A DNA stretch of 64,000 nucleotides from Cardinalis cardinalis. Taxonomy: Eukaryota; Chordata; Aves; Passeriformes; Cardinalidae. Location: positions 4,251,298-4,315,297 of the forward strand of contig JACDOX010000024.1 in the NCBI GenBank assembly GCA_014549065.1, in the 5' to 3' direction. Shown here in pieces: positions 25,701 through 39,350 of the stretch (position 1 is the first letter of the stretch; each line of letters opens with the position of its first letter). The notes below the pieces were generated by a model, which saw nothing but the letters and a program-made list of their open reading frames with translations, made no database searches and was not told where the DNA came from. The position numbers and the translations under genes are program-made.

Positions 25701-28341
25701 ACTGACTTTACAGTTTAGTGACACCCACCCTTTGAAGTAGACTGCAGAAAGGAGACAAGAACCCTGTAATCTGTCTCTTTATTTCCAGAGAGGAGATAGT
25801 CGACCTTCCCCATACATGCCATAAAACCTCCCAAGAGAAATAAAGCTGAAGTAATGCTTCTGAGCAAATTTTCAGAGTGATTTAGGGACCTAGAATTTAG
25901 GGCTTAATGAAATTCAGTNCCATTCTACCAGATATATTAAAATACGTAAGGATGATGGATATCTCTGTTCATCACAAGGCCCTGTTTTTAGCTGTTTATA
26001 GCTTTGACAAGTTTGANGACATGGGCTAATACTTTTAAGGCAAATATTTACTTTAAGCAGAAGTTTTAGAAGAATAGTAATCAAATTATATTTTACTTAT
26101 TTAAAAGAATGAAGATGGAGATAGGCACTATGGTGCTGGATACAATGAGGAGAGTCTTATGACTGTTTCACTGTGAAGCTATGACAACTCTGTTTTAGAG
26201 TAGTCTTCAGATTTGGCAAGGGAATGCTGGAGGGTCAGCAAAANGCTTTTCACTCCTTCCCTGTGAAAAATCCTCTGCTATTTGAGCAGGACGTGAGCTT
26301 TGGAAAGTCTCAGTTCACACAAGCTTTCTAAACTTGGAGATTAGAAATAAACTACCCATAATTATCCTTGTACCGAACACACTCCAGTGCTTGGGCTTGC
26401 TTTTCCCAGCAACCAGAGGTCACTGTAACACGGGACATGGGCACTGAGAAAATTAAGGTTCTGCCCTGAGCAACAGGATTTATGTTCCTCAGGCCTGGTT
26501 GGCATTTGGGGGAAACAGCATCAATGAAATAACAAAGAGGTTGTGGTTTAGAGCACAAACCTGTTGAGAAGATAAACTAATTTCTTTAGCTAGGGCTAAA
26601 GAAATGGGTAGGTGAGGAAAAAAAAAAAAGGGGGGGTCTTGAAACTTGGATGAGAAGTCAGAAGTAGTGCCACCAGTGAGAATTAAGTTAAAATGTTGAT
26701 CTTAGCCATTTACAGTAGGGTCATACCAGGAGTGGAAAAGGAAGCAGTCAAAACTAAGTTTTGGGAACACTAATTTGGCAGAATAAATGTCCTCAGAGCC
26801 CATGATATTTGGGTAAATTAAGAAATTGCTAAGTATCCTTATTTCTGAACTAGAGAATGATCTGTAAAAAACAAGAAGGCTGTCTGAGGCACGAAATACT
26901 GGGAATGCATTAGCTNTGGCTCCCCATGGTGCCTGGCCACTGTCACCTGGGCAGCACAGGACTTAGAATCTTCCAGTTTGCTTTCCAGAGCACTGCTGCT
27001 CTGGAAAGTGCCTCTGTCCCTGCTCCTGGGGGTTGCCCCTTCTCACCTGCCAAGTACAGGGCCTTTCTTTATACCATCAGTGGAGTTTCTATGCTAAGGT
27101 GATAAGAACATTCTGAAATTGAACAAGAAGGACAAGCAGATTTTTCTGAACATCAGATTGAAGCCCTAGCTAGGCTTTGTAGGATTCTTCTTAGTCATGC
27201 TGCTTTTAAAATTTTTGAGGGTAAACAGTGCAATTAAAAAAAATCATTGTACAGATATTTTTTCAGTGGCTTCAGGCATAGTCTTGACACTATTTCCCAA
27301 TTAAATATAGCTCTGGTTCACTCAGCTATTTCTCTACTAACACACTAAATAATCCAATGCTTCACATCCATAGAGGTCAAAACGTCGTAAAACTTTTCCC
27401 CTTTGCATAGTAACTTCTAAATTGTCAGCACCTCCAGCTGTAGAGACTGACCTCTAATGCCACACATTGAGAGCAGAACATGTGCACACTTTCTTTACTA
27501 CCTTGCTGTACTGCAGAACCTGTTTATTTTTCTCTCAGAAAAGGTAGATGTTGATTTTGAACAGCAGAGTATTTTGACTACTACATTTATGTTTGTGCAT
27601 AAGTCATGGATAATTTGCCTTTCAGTTAACCTCATTCACTGTGTGAATATTGCAAACATTTTCTTTTGTAAACTGTGCATTTGCAAGAGGATCTTGAGGC
27701 CCCTGTTGGGATTCATTTGGATCTGCATGTAGATAGTAATGATTCAGAAGAGTGTAAAAATAGGGTAGCTCACAGAGCTGTCTCTGCATGANACACCACT
27801 GGGATTGTGTCTTGTAAGGAAAGGGGTGGAGTTGCAGAGAAATAAAAGCTTCCTTATGGCTATTTAAATCACAGTTCTTGCCCCATTCTTACTTTATTTT
27901 CTAAATGCCCTTTTCTACTGTCTGGTGTCTAACACTTGCTGAAGAGTGAGTGTGATTCATTTTTCTTCTTGCTTTGCATTTTTCTTGCTCCTCTGCTCTT
28001 AAGACACATTTCTCTCACTTCATTGCCCAGGGCCCCAACTCCACTTCCCACCTCCTACCTGCTGGAGGAAAAGAGGATCCAGTTTTCACAGTTTTCTGTC
28101 TATTGGCAGAAAGTCAGAAGTACCAGTCACAGCATGTCTCTTAATTCAGAACTACAGAGGAGCTACAAGGATGAGCAGCTGCTTTGGAGGGAAGGGAGGT
28201 GCTTAAAAGGACAAATTTGTGAAAGAATTTAGGTCTTTCTGAAGCAGTTACTTTCAGACAGCCATACTCCAGGCAATTTGAGCTCTTGCATTCACAAAAT
28301 AATTCATCCTAATAATTTAAGAAAGAAAGAGTTGATGGGGC

Positions 28342-28362
28342 TTGTTGTTGTTGTTGTTGTTG
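28342..28362. repeat. (TTG)7 microsatellite
   Basis: Seven uninterrupted TTG triplets. Confidence 0.95.
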
Positions 28363-31116
28363 ATAAAAAGCTTCAGTGGGGGTGATTTCTTGGATGGTGT
28401 ATCAGCTGGTCATTTAGATCTGAGACAGGCACCACTGCTATGGAAGAGGATTTTTCTCAGAATGCAACAGCTTCACAAATTTCTTTTTCAGGAAGTTTAC
28501 ATTTTAAGAAGGAGTGCGATTGTTGTTCTTTTGCCTTTTCCTCCTTGCCTTTGTGGCACTGGATCAATAGAGTGTTCAGCAGAAATCCAGTATGTTACTT
28601 TTTGGTGACAGACTGTAAAACAAGACATATTTTTAATAATGTGACATACTGATGTGAATAAAATCCTGTTCTAGCTTCAACTATCAGTATTTTCAAATAA
28701 TAATTAAACTACTTTCAGTGCCAAGCCACATGTGATATGGGAATTTTTAGAGTGAAATTTCAGAAGATGAGTAGCATGGTTGTAAAAAATCTGGGCCGTC
28801 TTTCTCAAAAGGGCAAAATATAATTTAAATAGTGTTGAAAATTAATCCAAAAGAAGTGAGGCAAAACATGAATTAGATTGGGTAGGTCATTTGGGAAGAT
28901 GAATGTGCTAAAGAATACATGGTGATTGTTCTAGTGAGAAATAGAAAAAAAAATGTAAGTAGAAGCCTCTTAGCTAGAATTATGTCCTACACTTAAGTTC
29001 CAGCAAAATAGGTATAAAGTAGTCTCCTTCCAATATCAACACAGACCAAAAGGAGGACTTTTTGGACTGTGCAGAAAAGAAGATATAAACCATTTGGCAT
29101 TTTCTTATATTCATCATATTAACACTGAAAACTCTCTCCTTAGCAGGCCAAGTAAGCTATAGAGTCTTGTCTGAGCCTGTATGACCCGAGTCTTAAAACA
29201 CATGGAGTGTAATGGCTAAAGTGAACCTGATGTTCAGTGTGCTGGTGATGTGCAGTGAATGTTCTAGGCACCCATGTTGGTGTCCCATGCGTGCCCAAAG
29301 GCTGCTGACCTTGGCAAGGCAGACACCCCATCCCAGTGAGCTGACTCAGTACTTCCACATCTTGTTGCACTTTGACCNGTGCATTAGTACTTGTGCACCA
29401 GCAGAGCATGAAGATATCACAGCTGAAGGCTAGGATTCACTCCCTGAGGGACAGGACATTTACCCTTCAAGAGTATTTCCTGGGTGATAGAGTTTATTAG
29501 AGTGTACTAGCACTTATGGAGTGGGCATGTCTGGTGTTCTCCTAAAGATGTCCTTTTCTATCANTCTGCAATGTCCTCTCTTGTAGATAGATCTTACACT
29601 ATCTAAAGCAAGAAATACTTTTTTATTCCCTTATTTATGTAGTTGCATTGAAAATCCTAGAGTGTAGGAGGACTTCTTGATGCTGTAGTACTTTAATTAG
29701 TAACATACATAGGACTGTGTTCAGCTGCTCTAGAATATTTTTGAATCTCTGCGATGGGGGAGTGTTATAGTTTAAATCATTACAGCTGCTGTTGTTTCTG
29801 AAATGCATTTCGGGAGCAGTGCAGTAGTTNAAACTCTCTAGATGTTTCTCTTCATTAATGGTGCTGCACTGGCTCTAAGAGCCATTTGGGGAGTGTAACA
29901 GGTGCCAAAAAGAAAGGACTTGCTGGTGGAATTGCAGAGATTGGGCAGGCTCCAGGGAGAGAGAGGTAATATTTTTTTTGGTGTAAATTTCACGTATTAG
30001 AAATTGTCTTAGTTTCATTAACAATTTTCCTTCTCCTTACTAAGCTGAAATACTTTGGGCTGTCACTTGTTCTTCTTTGGGAGACAAAATACCAAATTTT
30101 TCTTTTTGTCAGTGTTTTGAAAATCTTGATTTGCACTACAATATACTGAGGAAAGAATTTGAAGCTCATGTAAGACTGTATAAGCTGGCAGAAAAGAAAT
30201 AATGTAATCAGCACCAAATGTGTTTTCTCCAATGTTAGTTATTTTTCCAGTGATTCTAGCATATGTTCCTGAAGTTTTACTTTGAAAATAGGATGCAACT
30301 ACATCCCAAATGCTGTGAGCTTCCCTCAGGCTCTGTTTGCTGCTGTGCTCCCTCCCCAGCACCTCTCCTTATTCTGTCAGCTCAGTGCATCTGAGGGGCT
30401 GCCTAAATAGAGCTGGCAAGCTGCTCTCACTGGAGCTCAGGCTTTCCTTTGCCTTCAGCTTCTACACAAATAAAATGAATGATACACCTCGATGCTGAAA
30501 AGGTGCAGGCTGTTCCTGGGAAAGCATGGACAAGCTGAGTACATTCAGATGGTTCCACAGGTTTCCAAGCAGAGGATATGGGTCCTGCCCTTAAATTAAA
30601 GCTGTTTTGCTGCCAGTCTAAGTGCTGCTAGTGATGAGAAGAGCTCAGGAGTTCTGTAGCAGCAGCATCTGCTTAAGGAGATGTGTCTTTTCAGCTGTGT
30701 GAGGAATCTCCAACAGTCAGGAGCTGATTGATGCAGTGTGGAGGCTTTGGGACAAATGGCTGATAGAATGAGGATCAGAGTGGACTAAAAGCATATACAG
30801 AATATTATTAGTTTGCTCCAACCAACATCTGGCCTGCTTTAAAAGGCGTTTGAATGCAGCTATTGTAAAAAACAGGACTAATTTTTTTCATCAAAAACAC
30901 ATTCCTGGCATAGTGGCCTAGTTNCCTCCCCCTGTTCTGATTTGTTTTCCTACTGAACTGTGAAGTTGCTGGTGCGGATGGGACAAGATGTTGCTTTTCT
31001 TACCTATGTAGACATGCTAATTAACAATAAATTTTTTTTTGNTTTTTTCTCCTTAGTTNACAGGTGTTCTGATGATATTACAGTTCCATGAGTCCAAGTT
31101 AAGNGAAGGTCAAAAA

Positions 31117-31146
31117 GTATTTCTAGAGGGTCTAGTATTTCTAGAG
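31117..31146. repeat. 13-bp direct repeat
   Basis: AGTATTTCTAGAG occurs at 31117-31129 and 31134-31146, exact. Confidence 0.8.
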
Positions 31147-33252
31147 CAGGATTTTCAGCTCAGTCTTTGCTGCAGTTCTTTGGATTTCCATCATATTTTG
31201 AGAGAACAGAAATAACAAATTCACCTGTTATTACCTGTACAANACGTATTTCCTCATAACCAATAAAATATTTTTTTTTCTGTATTTGAATATGCCATGG
31301 TATTTGAGACTATCAAGGATTGTACACTGTATACTTTGGTAGTAAGATAAACATGCAGACCTGTGAACAAGTTCAAAGGCTGAGGTAGGATTTTTAGTTG
31401 GTACACCAGCCAGCCAGTTTGTAGTTTTTCTCACTATTTTTTCCAGAATTTTTCCCTGGAAAATGTCATGGTCCCACATGAAATAGCATCCTATGGAATA
31501 GTAATAAGGAATACAGAAAAGGCAAAGCAGACTGGGGTCTGCTCTATCTAATGGCAAAACATTCTTCCCTGTCAGTTGATAGCAACTACACGTGTAAGCC
31601 AGGAAAGATTTTTGGAACAGAAAACTTTAAATAGCTTATACTGATTATCAGAGTGTTTTTACTTGCTTGCAAGGCTGTTGAATTCCTATCACCAATATGC
31701 AAATATGNAATATGTTTCCTGTTGCAAACACTCTTATGTGATACTTCAGAATAAGAGATCAGGTGATTTTATAGTGATCCTTTCATGATGTGAGTCTGAT
31801 TACTTGCTTCACATTCTGGTTTGGGACATTTTTTTCTTTCTCTGGCTGCTCTATATTCTTATTGACTTTTTCCAAGCAGAGAATCAGGTGCTCTTCTAAA
31901 TTTTAACATCATCTTAAAGATTCTGGCTTGCAGTATGTCCTGGGAGGTTTGTAATAGATTTCTTCATATGCTATTTATGTTCTTTTATTATTTCATTTAG
32001 TCTTGTGCAAAAAAGTTGATGACCTCAATTTATACTTGTTTTGATTTGATGGGAAAAGAAATGTTTCACATTGAAAATAAAATAGATTTTTTTAAGAGGA
32101 CGTAATGAATTATATCTGGATTGATTAAGTTACAAGAGCAAACACCTGCTGTTGGCTGTTTGGAATACACTGTGGCTCTGGCCTGCTTATGGATGCCATA
32201 TATTTTGTTTACATAAAAATTCTCTTGAAAGAGTTCTTTTAGAGTTAATAAACATTTGTAACTACCTGAGACTTTGAAGTGCAAATGATCTGACCAAAAG
32301 TGCCTTTGAAGCCGTGGTGAATGAGAAGGTGGAGACAGTCAGGAGAATGAGAGTTTGGCAACAAGTTGAGAGTCTGGAATTGCTGCTGTAGAGGGGATGC
32401 CAATGATTCAAAAAGAAAATTGAGGCTAGGAAAAGGGTTACAGATGCACATCAACAAAAGTCAGGAGGAAGATACCTGTTGATTTGTCTTGGGATAGCAG
32501 TGTCATTCTTTCCTGCAGCGTGAAATGCTTTAGTGGTCAGTGTAAGTGTACATCAACACAGCCTATGTCTCCTTGGCTGTAAGCAATCCAATATAGTTCT
32601 TACTCCATGTGAAACACCCTGCAATTGAAATTATGTACAGAGTCCCGTTTTTAGCAAAAAACCTTTCCAAATTCTTTTTGCCAAAATTCACATCAAGAAA
32701 ACACACCACTCCCNTAACACTCAAGGCTGCTGATTTATAGTGGCTTAACAGTGGCTTTTATCATACTCCTCCCCATTTTCACTTTAGACATTTGAGTGAC
32801 TCTTCCAAGAAACAACCACAAATTGTAGGTAGTTTTCTTTTGCACAATGTAACAAACAAACTGTGAGAATCCCACAATTTCTGTTTGTCTCCAAAGGTAT
32901 TAATTTTTAAATGCTCTTGGAAGATTTTCCTTTTGTAAATAAAATATGTGCCTAGAAACAAATGGTCTATGAAACCAGCCTGAGACCAATTCTCTCACTA
33001 GATTATTGATTTGTCCAAAAGTTGACGTGGATGTTAGAATTGATGGCAGCTTATCACACTGATAATTTCCTTCCCTTTNTCTCACCAAGGATTTACATTA
33101 CAATAAAGCTTACCAGCAGCTTTAGTTCTGTGGACTGTTTAATTGCANCTCAAAACACCACATCAAAGTATGACCCTTTCCCTCAGTATTTTCCCCCAGT
33201 GCCAGACTCTTAATCTTGCCCTGTTCTATAGCCAGGTGAGCAATGATAGTTT

Positions 33253-33268
33253 AGGTCAGTTTAGGTCA
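33253..33268 (+). promoter_or_regulatory. Perfect DR4 motif (AGGTCA-GTTT-AGGTCA)
   Basis: Two exact AGGTCA half-sites are separated by four bases, the arrangement bound by thyroid-hormone-receptor/RXR and LXR/RXR heterodimers. The site is part of a 10-bp duplication (AGTTTAGGTC twice from 33248), so it may be a slippage product. Function is inferred from the motif only. Confidence 0.35.
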
Positions 33269-34739
33269 GACATGGGAGGATTCAGAGAAGCGCTTTCAGC
33301 AGGTAGGCTGGTTGTCATTNGATGAGGGTCCTGGTGGGGGACACTCAGTCTGGTGGGCCAGGGAGAGCCATGACTGCGGTAGGTCTGGTAGAGCAGCTGT
33401 AGCTTGGGACAGCTTCAGCCCTTTAATTCATGAAAACTGTAGGACAATTTAGTTCACTGGAATAAAGCGAAGCATTTTTAAGNCTACTTTAATTAGTGCC
33501 AAAATATTAGCCTGATACAGAACTGGACTCAGGATCAGAGGAGAATGAAAGCAATTTATTATGTTCATCTGTATGTGTTCTGTATATGTCATATAAATGT
33601 ATTAATAGTGCTTGACATATTTATATTTTTTACATTGAAAGGATGGATAGCTCTACAGTAAATTACTGCTGTTCCTTTATTTCTCATATGCAGGGTTTTT
33701 TTATTTCCATAGATGGAATAAACTGAATTTGCTAGAAGCAGTTGACTGCATTTCTATGCTCTATCAAGTCATTAGGCAGCTGCTTAGATATGCATTCTCA
33801 CTTCTTTCCCCCATCACCTCCTTCAGTGAGACAAACCCCCAAACAGAGGTTTTGCCACATTATGAAATCCTGTTCGCTACATATTTTTCTGTATTTTTAT
33901 TTCTGGCCTTCAGTTCCTACTCAATGTGCAATCACTTATTTGAATGTGTGATCAGCTTGTTCGTAGCACTATATGTGTGAGGCCTGGGATACTTTCTGAT
34001 TCTGCAGGTAGAAAAACAAAAAGGGAGCAGTGAGACAGTGAGATACAGGCGTTTATCCATATCCATNTTCCAGGATGTGGCCCTCCTGGAATACTCGCAT
34101 CTCCATAACTTCCTGCTTTGCAAATTCCTGCTGTCTCTTTGCAAGAACAAGTCAGTACAGAGCAGATGTACTCCATTGACTCTTGTTCTGGTAGAAATGA
34201 CCAGATAATTTAGCAAAGATTTCACTAAAACTGTGAGGAAGAGTCTCTGCTGTGCACTTTTTCTACAGACCCTCCTATTCCACTTTCTCAACCAGATGCT
34301 CCAGAGTCAACCACAAAATTAAAGATAGTCATGNACTACATGTGGGATTAGTCTTACTAGTTTTTGTCCTCTAAAAAATAGGAATTTTACTGCAGAGAGG
34401 AATTAGTTCTTCTTGTATTAGGCTCCCATCCTGCTGGGTTTCACAGCTTCTGTTTCTCTCAGTACTGACTGTCGATGGAGCCTACATGCCTACCTCAGGC
34501 TAGATGCCTGCATTTTGGAGGAAAATATCTGTTTCTTAAATACCATCAAGTTTAAGTGATCGTCCATATTTATTTCCATATCAGACATACTGGTATGGAA
34601 TATGCATATAAGTATTAATGAGTTAAATGTGCAGATGTAATCAAATATGCAAAAACGAGAAGTATCACAGCATAGTTATGCAAGGTTATTATATTCTATA
34701 TTATTTGATATATCCTGTTGCAATTAGTTGGTGCATTTA

Positions 34740-35085
34740 TTGCTGTGAGCCCCGCAGATGTGGGAGCAGCAGAGGTCACAGATCTGAGCTGGGAGTGTGT
34801 GCCCCCACTGGATGCAGCCCTGCTTTTCCATAGGTCTCTTCCTGTGTAAATTCTGGCTGTTGGTGCNCTCCTGCATCCTGTGTGTCACTGGGCTGTGGGA
34901 CGAGTGACTGCCATGGTGTGGGGGTGGCAGGTGACTCTCCTTCTCCACCAGGGTTAGTCACAGCACATCCTGCTTTCCCTGACCCACCCGGTGGCCTCAG
35001 TGCCCAACCCTGTCCCAAGAGCTCCCTTCTCAGGCTTTGCTGTTCTGGCTGTGCTGGGCTTCTCCTGCCTGCCTTGAAATGATTT
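34740..35085. other. GC-richer intronic patch, function unknown
   Basis: Composition rises well above the neighbouring intron, with CCC/GGG-rich text such as GACCCACCCGGTGGCCTCAG. Both strands are open for long stretches (plus 34882-35082, minus 34776-35237), which follows from the low number of AT-rich stop codons. CpGs are few, so it is not an island. No domain or repeat family was recognised. Confidence 0.4.
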
Positions 35086-35336
35086 TTGATGCCTGGCAAA
35101 GAACACAGTGTTAGAGAAAGCAGTTCATTCCACCTAATTCCACATGAAAAAGGATTATGGCAGAACAAAGTTTTGAATGGCATTAGTGAAGCAACAGATC
35201 CAGCATAGAAACAAGGCAGCTTTCTAAGTATCTGCAAACAAGACAGAGCATCAGATACTCATTAGTACCATAAGCTTGCAATAAGCTGTGATGAACACTT
35301 CAATTTGCTCAGCAGTGCCAAGGGGGGATGTAGTTG

Positions 35337-35352
35337 GTTTGTTTGTTTGTTT
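35337..35352. repeat. (GTTT)4 microsatellite
   Basis: Four GTTT units followed by AGCTCC. Confidence 0.85.
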
Positions 35353-38084
35353 AGCTCCAGGCCCTACTTCTTACCCTAAATGCAACAATTCTTCTGTTTA
35401 TATATTCTCTTTAGTNGAGATTTTTCTTTCTTATGGTACAGGTAGGGGGAGGCCAAACCCCAGAAACTGTAATGAAAGATTCAGCTGAAAACAGATGAAT
35501 GTGTTTTAATTCCTTTGTGAGGAAAGGAATGTTATTTATTTTTTGCATCAGTAAATGCTGCAGTTGGATATTCTTGAGGGAAGTGAAGATCTTGCTTGTA
35601 CCTGATGTCATGACATTGGGTGTCCTGCTAGTAAACAGATTTACTGAAGCACATTCCTAACCCTTTGTCTGCAATAGCTAGTAAAAAAATTCAGATTTTA
35701 GTAGGTTATTCCTGACTGAAGGAAGAAAAGAGAAAATTTTAAATCCCGTTTTCTACCTTACATGAGCCTGGGACAACTATCTATCTTAAGAGGTAAAATA
35801 CATAAATAATCCAGGCCAATCTCCTTGTCTACATCCCAAGATTATTTTAGCCACAATCCTAACATGAAATATTTACTTACTTTGCACATTGATACTATAC
35901 AGGTTATTCTGTGATTTGGTTTTTTTTTTTTTTTTTCCTGGAGTGATTTTTCTGACCCTGGATTTTGTCTCTGCTTCTTCTAGTCAGCTAATTTTTCTTT
36001 GTTCATCATCTCAACAAAAACAATTTTCACAAAGTCATTCTGACAAATTTATCTGAATCCCTGAAAACCTTACAATTGCCTTTGCTCCTAGCAGAACTCC
36101 ATGCCTAGCTTTCTCTTACAGATTTACCTTATCTCTTAATTTAGATATAACTTCACAGAGACATAACATATCAACCTGCTCTCTTAAGGGAAAAAGCAGT
36201 AATCAAAAATATGACATAAGAATATTTTATGAAAGAGTATCTTCTTTCCTAATTGTTTCCTTCCTTAGTTCTCAATATTTGATGTTGTATGAAATATTCC
36301 CTCCTTATTTCAAGATTTACAACACAACATACAGCAGACCTCCATGAATCAGAGGACTGTTTTTAAGGCATCTGTGAAAAGTAGTTGAAAAAACACTTAG
36401 TGTAAGTCAGTTTGTATTGCTTTACAGAAGATAAAATTGTTCTGCAGGAAAATATTTTGAGGCCATCAAAAATTTTGACAGCCGCTCAGGTTCTGGATTC
36501 AAGATAGAACCATATACAAGGTCTGTCAAGAATATAACAAGTGCTGGCAGAAAGGATCTTTCATGCAAAAACTGGAGAAGTAATTATATGGAAATATTTT
36601 CTGTCTTTGCCCTCTTCAAGCTGAGAGCAATTTACTCTTCCCAAAGGTGAGTGTAGAGAGTGAGATTAAAAGGCATCTTACAGCTTAAAAATTATGGTGC
36701 TAGAAATCAGAAGCATCAGCTGAGCTTGTAGGTACAGAAAGACAAAAATAGGATAAACACTACTTTTGAAAGGTTGCTGTTTGAAAGGGACAGAGCACTT
36801 TCAATTATCTTACACAGGAGAGATGGATACAGATGTATCCTGCATCCTGGGTCCACATGAACTGCTTTGGGGTTTAAGACAGCATTTCTNCTTCAAGGAG
36901 CCCAATTGCAGGCTTGGAATGAACTAGGCCATGTTGTGTCTGTCATGGCTCTCTAAAAACTCCACAGCCACAGTGGCAGGAGAAAAGATACCAGTTCCTT
37001 CCAGCCAGGAACAGAGAAAAGACTCAAGTGACTTTATAAATGCTTTCAAGNAACATTGAAAACAGGCAATGGGAAAAAAAAAGCCCCTTTCTGTTACTTT
37101 AAGCCTTTGTTCTGCCTCCTGACTTCAAGTGAATAAATACATGAAGTTTGTTTAGAAGTGTTTCTGACAGCTTTCCACAAAAAAGGTTCACTCGTGCCAA
37201 AGTCAGATGGTCTGGTCAGTTGAAAAAGCAACATAAGAAACTGGGCAGGCCATGGCTACTTTTAGCTGTTTGCACTGCCTTGGTCCCATGAATGGCACCA
37301 AGAGAAGTTTGTACACAGCTGAGGATTTGCACAATTCTGCAAGTTGTGCCTCAACATCATGCCTTCCCTAATTTTTGTTACCTCTCTTCACATGGTTTTG
37401 CTGTTCATTTAGTTGTTAGATCNTTCATGAACTCTGCTTACATAGTGTTTATTCAGCGACTGAAATATATATAGCTAAAACAATTACATAATAACCATAC
37501 TAGCTACCTGTTGAGACATTTTCATTCTCTCAGTTCTTGGTTTTCTTCCTGTGTCTTTGGGGTAAATCCATCCAAATGCACACTGTAGGTTTTATGGTTT
37601 TGTGCTTTAAAAAAAAAATAATTACCTAGTTACTGCTCAAGGACANGGGTGAGCCTCTCATGTAAACTGGAATGCCCAATAAACTTGTAAATTTTGTTTT
37701 GCAAAGAATGGACAATATGCAAATACATGTGCATGCTATTGGTTTTAAGTAACCTTTTCTTCCCATCAGGTACATTCAGATGGGTTGCCCACTCTATGGG
37801 CAGTTTGTTGGTTGAGCATCATTTCAAAGCTGATTATGCAGAATTGTCCTGTGCCCTCTGTATCGCTGCGGCTCTTGTGTGATTGGAATTTGGAGTGTGC
37901 TGACACAGTTAATGGAAATATATTGTTCTTAAGATAATTATTTACAGAAATGTGTTGTACCACTGAATATCACTGTGAGCATTTTAAATACCATTTTTNG
38001 GGTATAATATTTTTAATGGCTTACAATACAAGACAGTTTATCATTTTTATGCTAAAATACATCTTTTACTGCAGTATTTTCATT

Positions 38085-38150
38085 TTAGAGTGTTCCTTGG
38101 GGATTCAAATCCCACAAGCTGGTTTGACAAAGTCACCTATTTTGCACAGT
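38085..38150 (+). repeat. Possible short MIR remnant (TTCAAATCCCA core)
   Basis: TTGGGGATTCAAATCCCACA followed by AGCTGGTTTGACAAAGTCACC resembles the MIR stretch GGGTTCAAATCCCAGC ... AGCTGTGTGACC ... CAAGTCAC with internal deletions. The match is short and could be chance. It overlaps an exon-shaped open segment (38089-38219: CATTTTAG before, GGTGAGG after) whose peptide I do not recognise. Confidence 0.3.
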
Positions 38151-39320
38151 TGCTTAGAAGAGAATGCTTCTGTGGACTAGAAGTTGAAGGAATAGAATTA
38201 ATCTACACAATACATTATGGTGAGGTNCATTTAATCTATTTTGCCAAGATGGGATTTTTTTTTACTTTAAAACCACAGACTAGAGAGTCCATTTGCCCAC
38301 TTTCATTCTTCTTTAATGCATGGAACATCTTTTTTTGGTCAGAGGGACACAGACGAACCTTAAGTAGTTCAGCAGACTCCAGATCAGAGCTTGAGACTTA
38401 AAAGAGTTTTACTGCTGTTACTCAAGAATAATTATTAGGCAGATAATGCCAATACCATTATAACCTGTAACAAGATGATGACAGTAACATAAAATGAAGC
38501 ATTGGTGTAAGTATGGGATTTTATTCCTGATAGTGAAGTAAATTAAACTGTCCAGGGAAGGTGAGAACAAAGCCATCTGGTGCAATGTTTGAGAAGCCCC
38601 TCTGTGGGNCTGAACAACTTGAGAGATATACCAGTTTCATAAAATTTCAAACTTCACTTTCCACTCCAAGGTCCCAAATGTAAAAAAAAAATGCATTAAG
38701 GGTTATTCTGTTTTCAGTAAGTTCCTCCAAAGCATTTGTCCGTACATTTACATCAAAATGAGAGATATTCAGCAAGTGCTAATAAAAATCCGCAATCCTC
38801 TGTTATCAGGGACCTTCAAGAGCAACTATAAGAATTTAAGGAAAAACTTGTTTTAAGGACTATTCNATTACATATTTATGCACTAAATAATGTAGGAAAT
38901 GGTTGGACTCTTAACAAAGGATATCCTTTGTACAGTAATTCCTGAAATATGATCTTCCCTCCTCCCCCAAAGAATTTATGTTCCTNTGACCTATCTTGCA
39001 TTTTAGGTGTCTATAACCATCACTCTTATCCTCAGAACTCCCACTCAGCAGCTGTCAATTTTGGCAGTGCTCATGTTCCGTCCTTAGCCATTGCAGGTTT
39101 TTACATTAAGGATCTGTACAGACATGAAATTGTACCTCTGAGAATGCTCAGAAGCTGCGTTGGCTTCACAAAGTCAAGCACCTTGCCAGNAAGGTTTATT
39201 TAAAGGGCAGGTGAAATAAGCACCTGCCTACTTTAACAAAATTTAGAGCNAGGGAAAAAATAACCTTGCCAGCATTTCAGAATGAAATATTTATTATTCA
39301 TCAGCAATAAGTATTTCCCT

Positions 39321-39350
39321 TAAAAAAACAAAACAAAACAAAAAACAAAC
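39321..39350. repeat. A-rich (AAAAC)n tract
   Basis: TAAAAAAACAAAACAAAACA then AAAAACAAAC. Low-complexity; could be an old retroposon tail, but no element body was recognised beside it. Confidence 0.7.

Noticed and set aside
34776..35237. 153-codon minus-strand frame with overlapping plus-strand frame
   Set aside because: Both strands are open because the patch is GC-rich and poor in stop codons; no family match.
38098..38118. GGGGATTCAAATCCCAC as a tRNA T-arm
   Set aside because: No matching acceptor stem, D-arm or anticodon arm can be placed upstream; a MIR core remnant explains it better.
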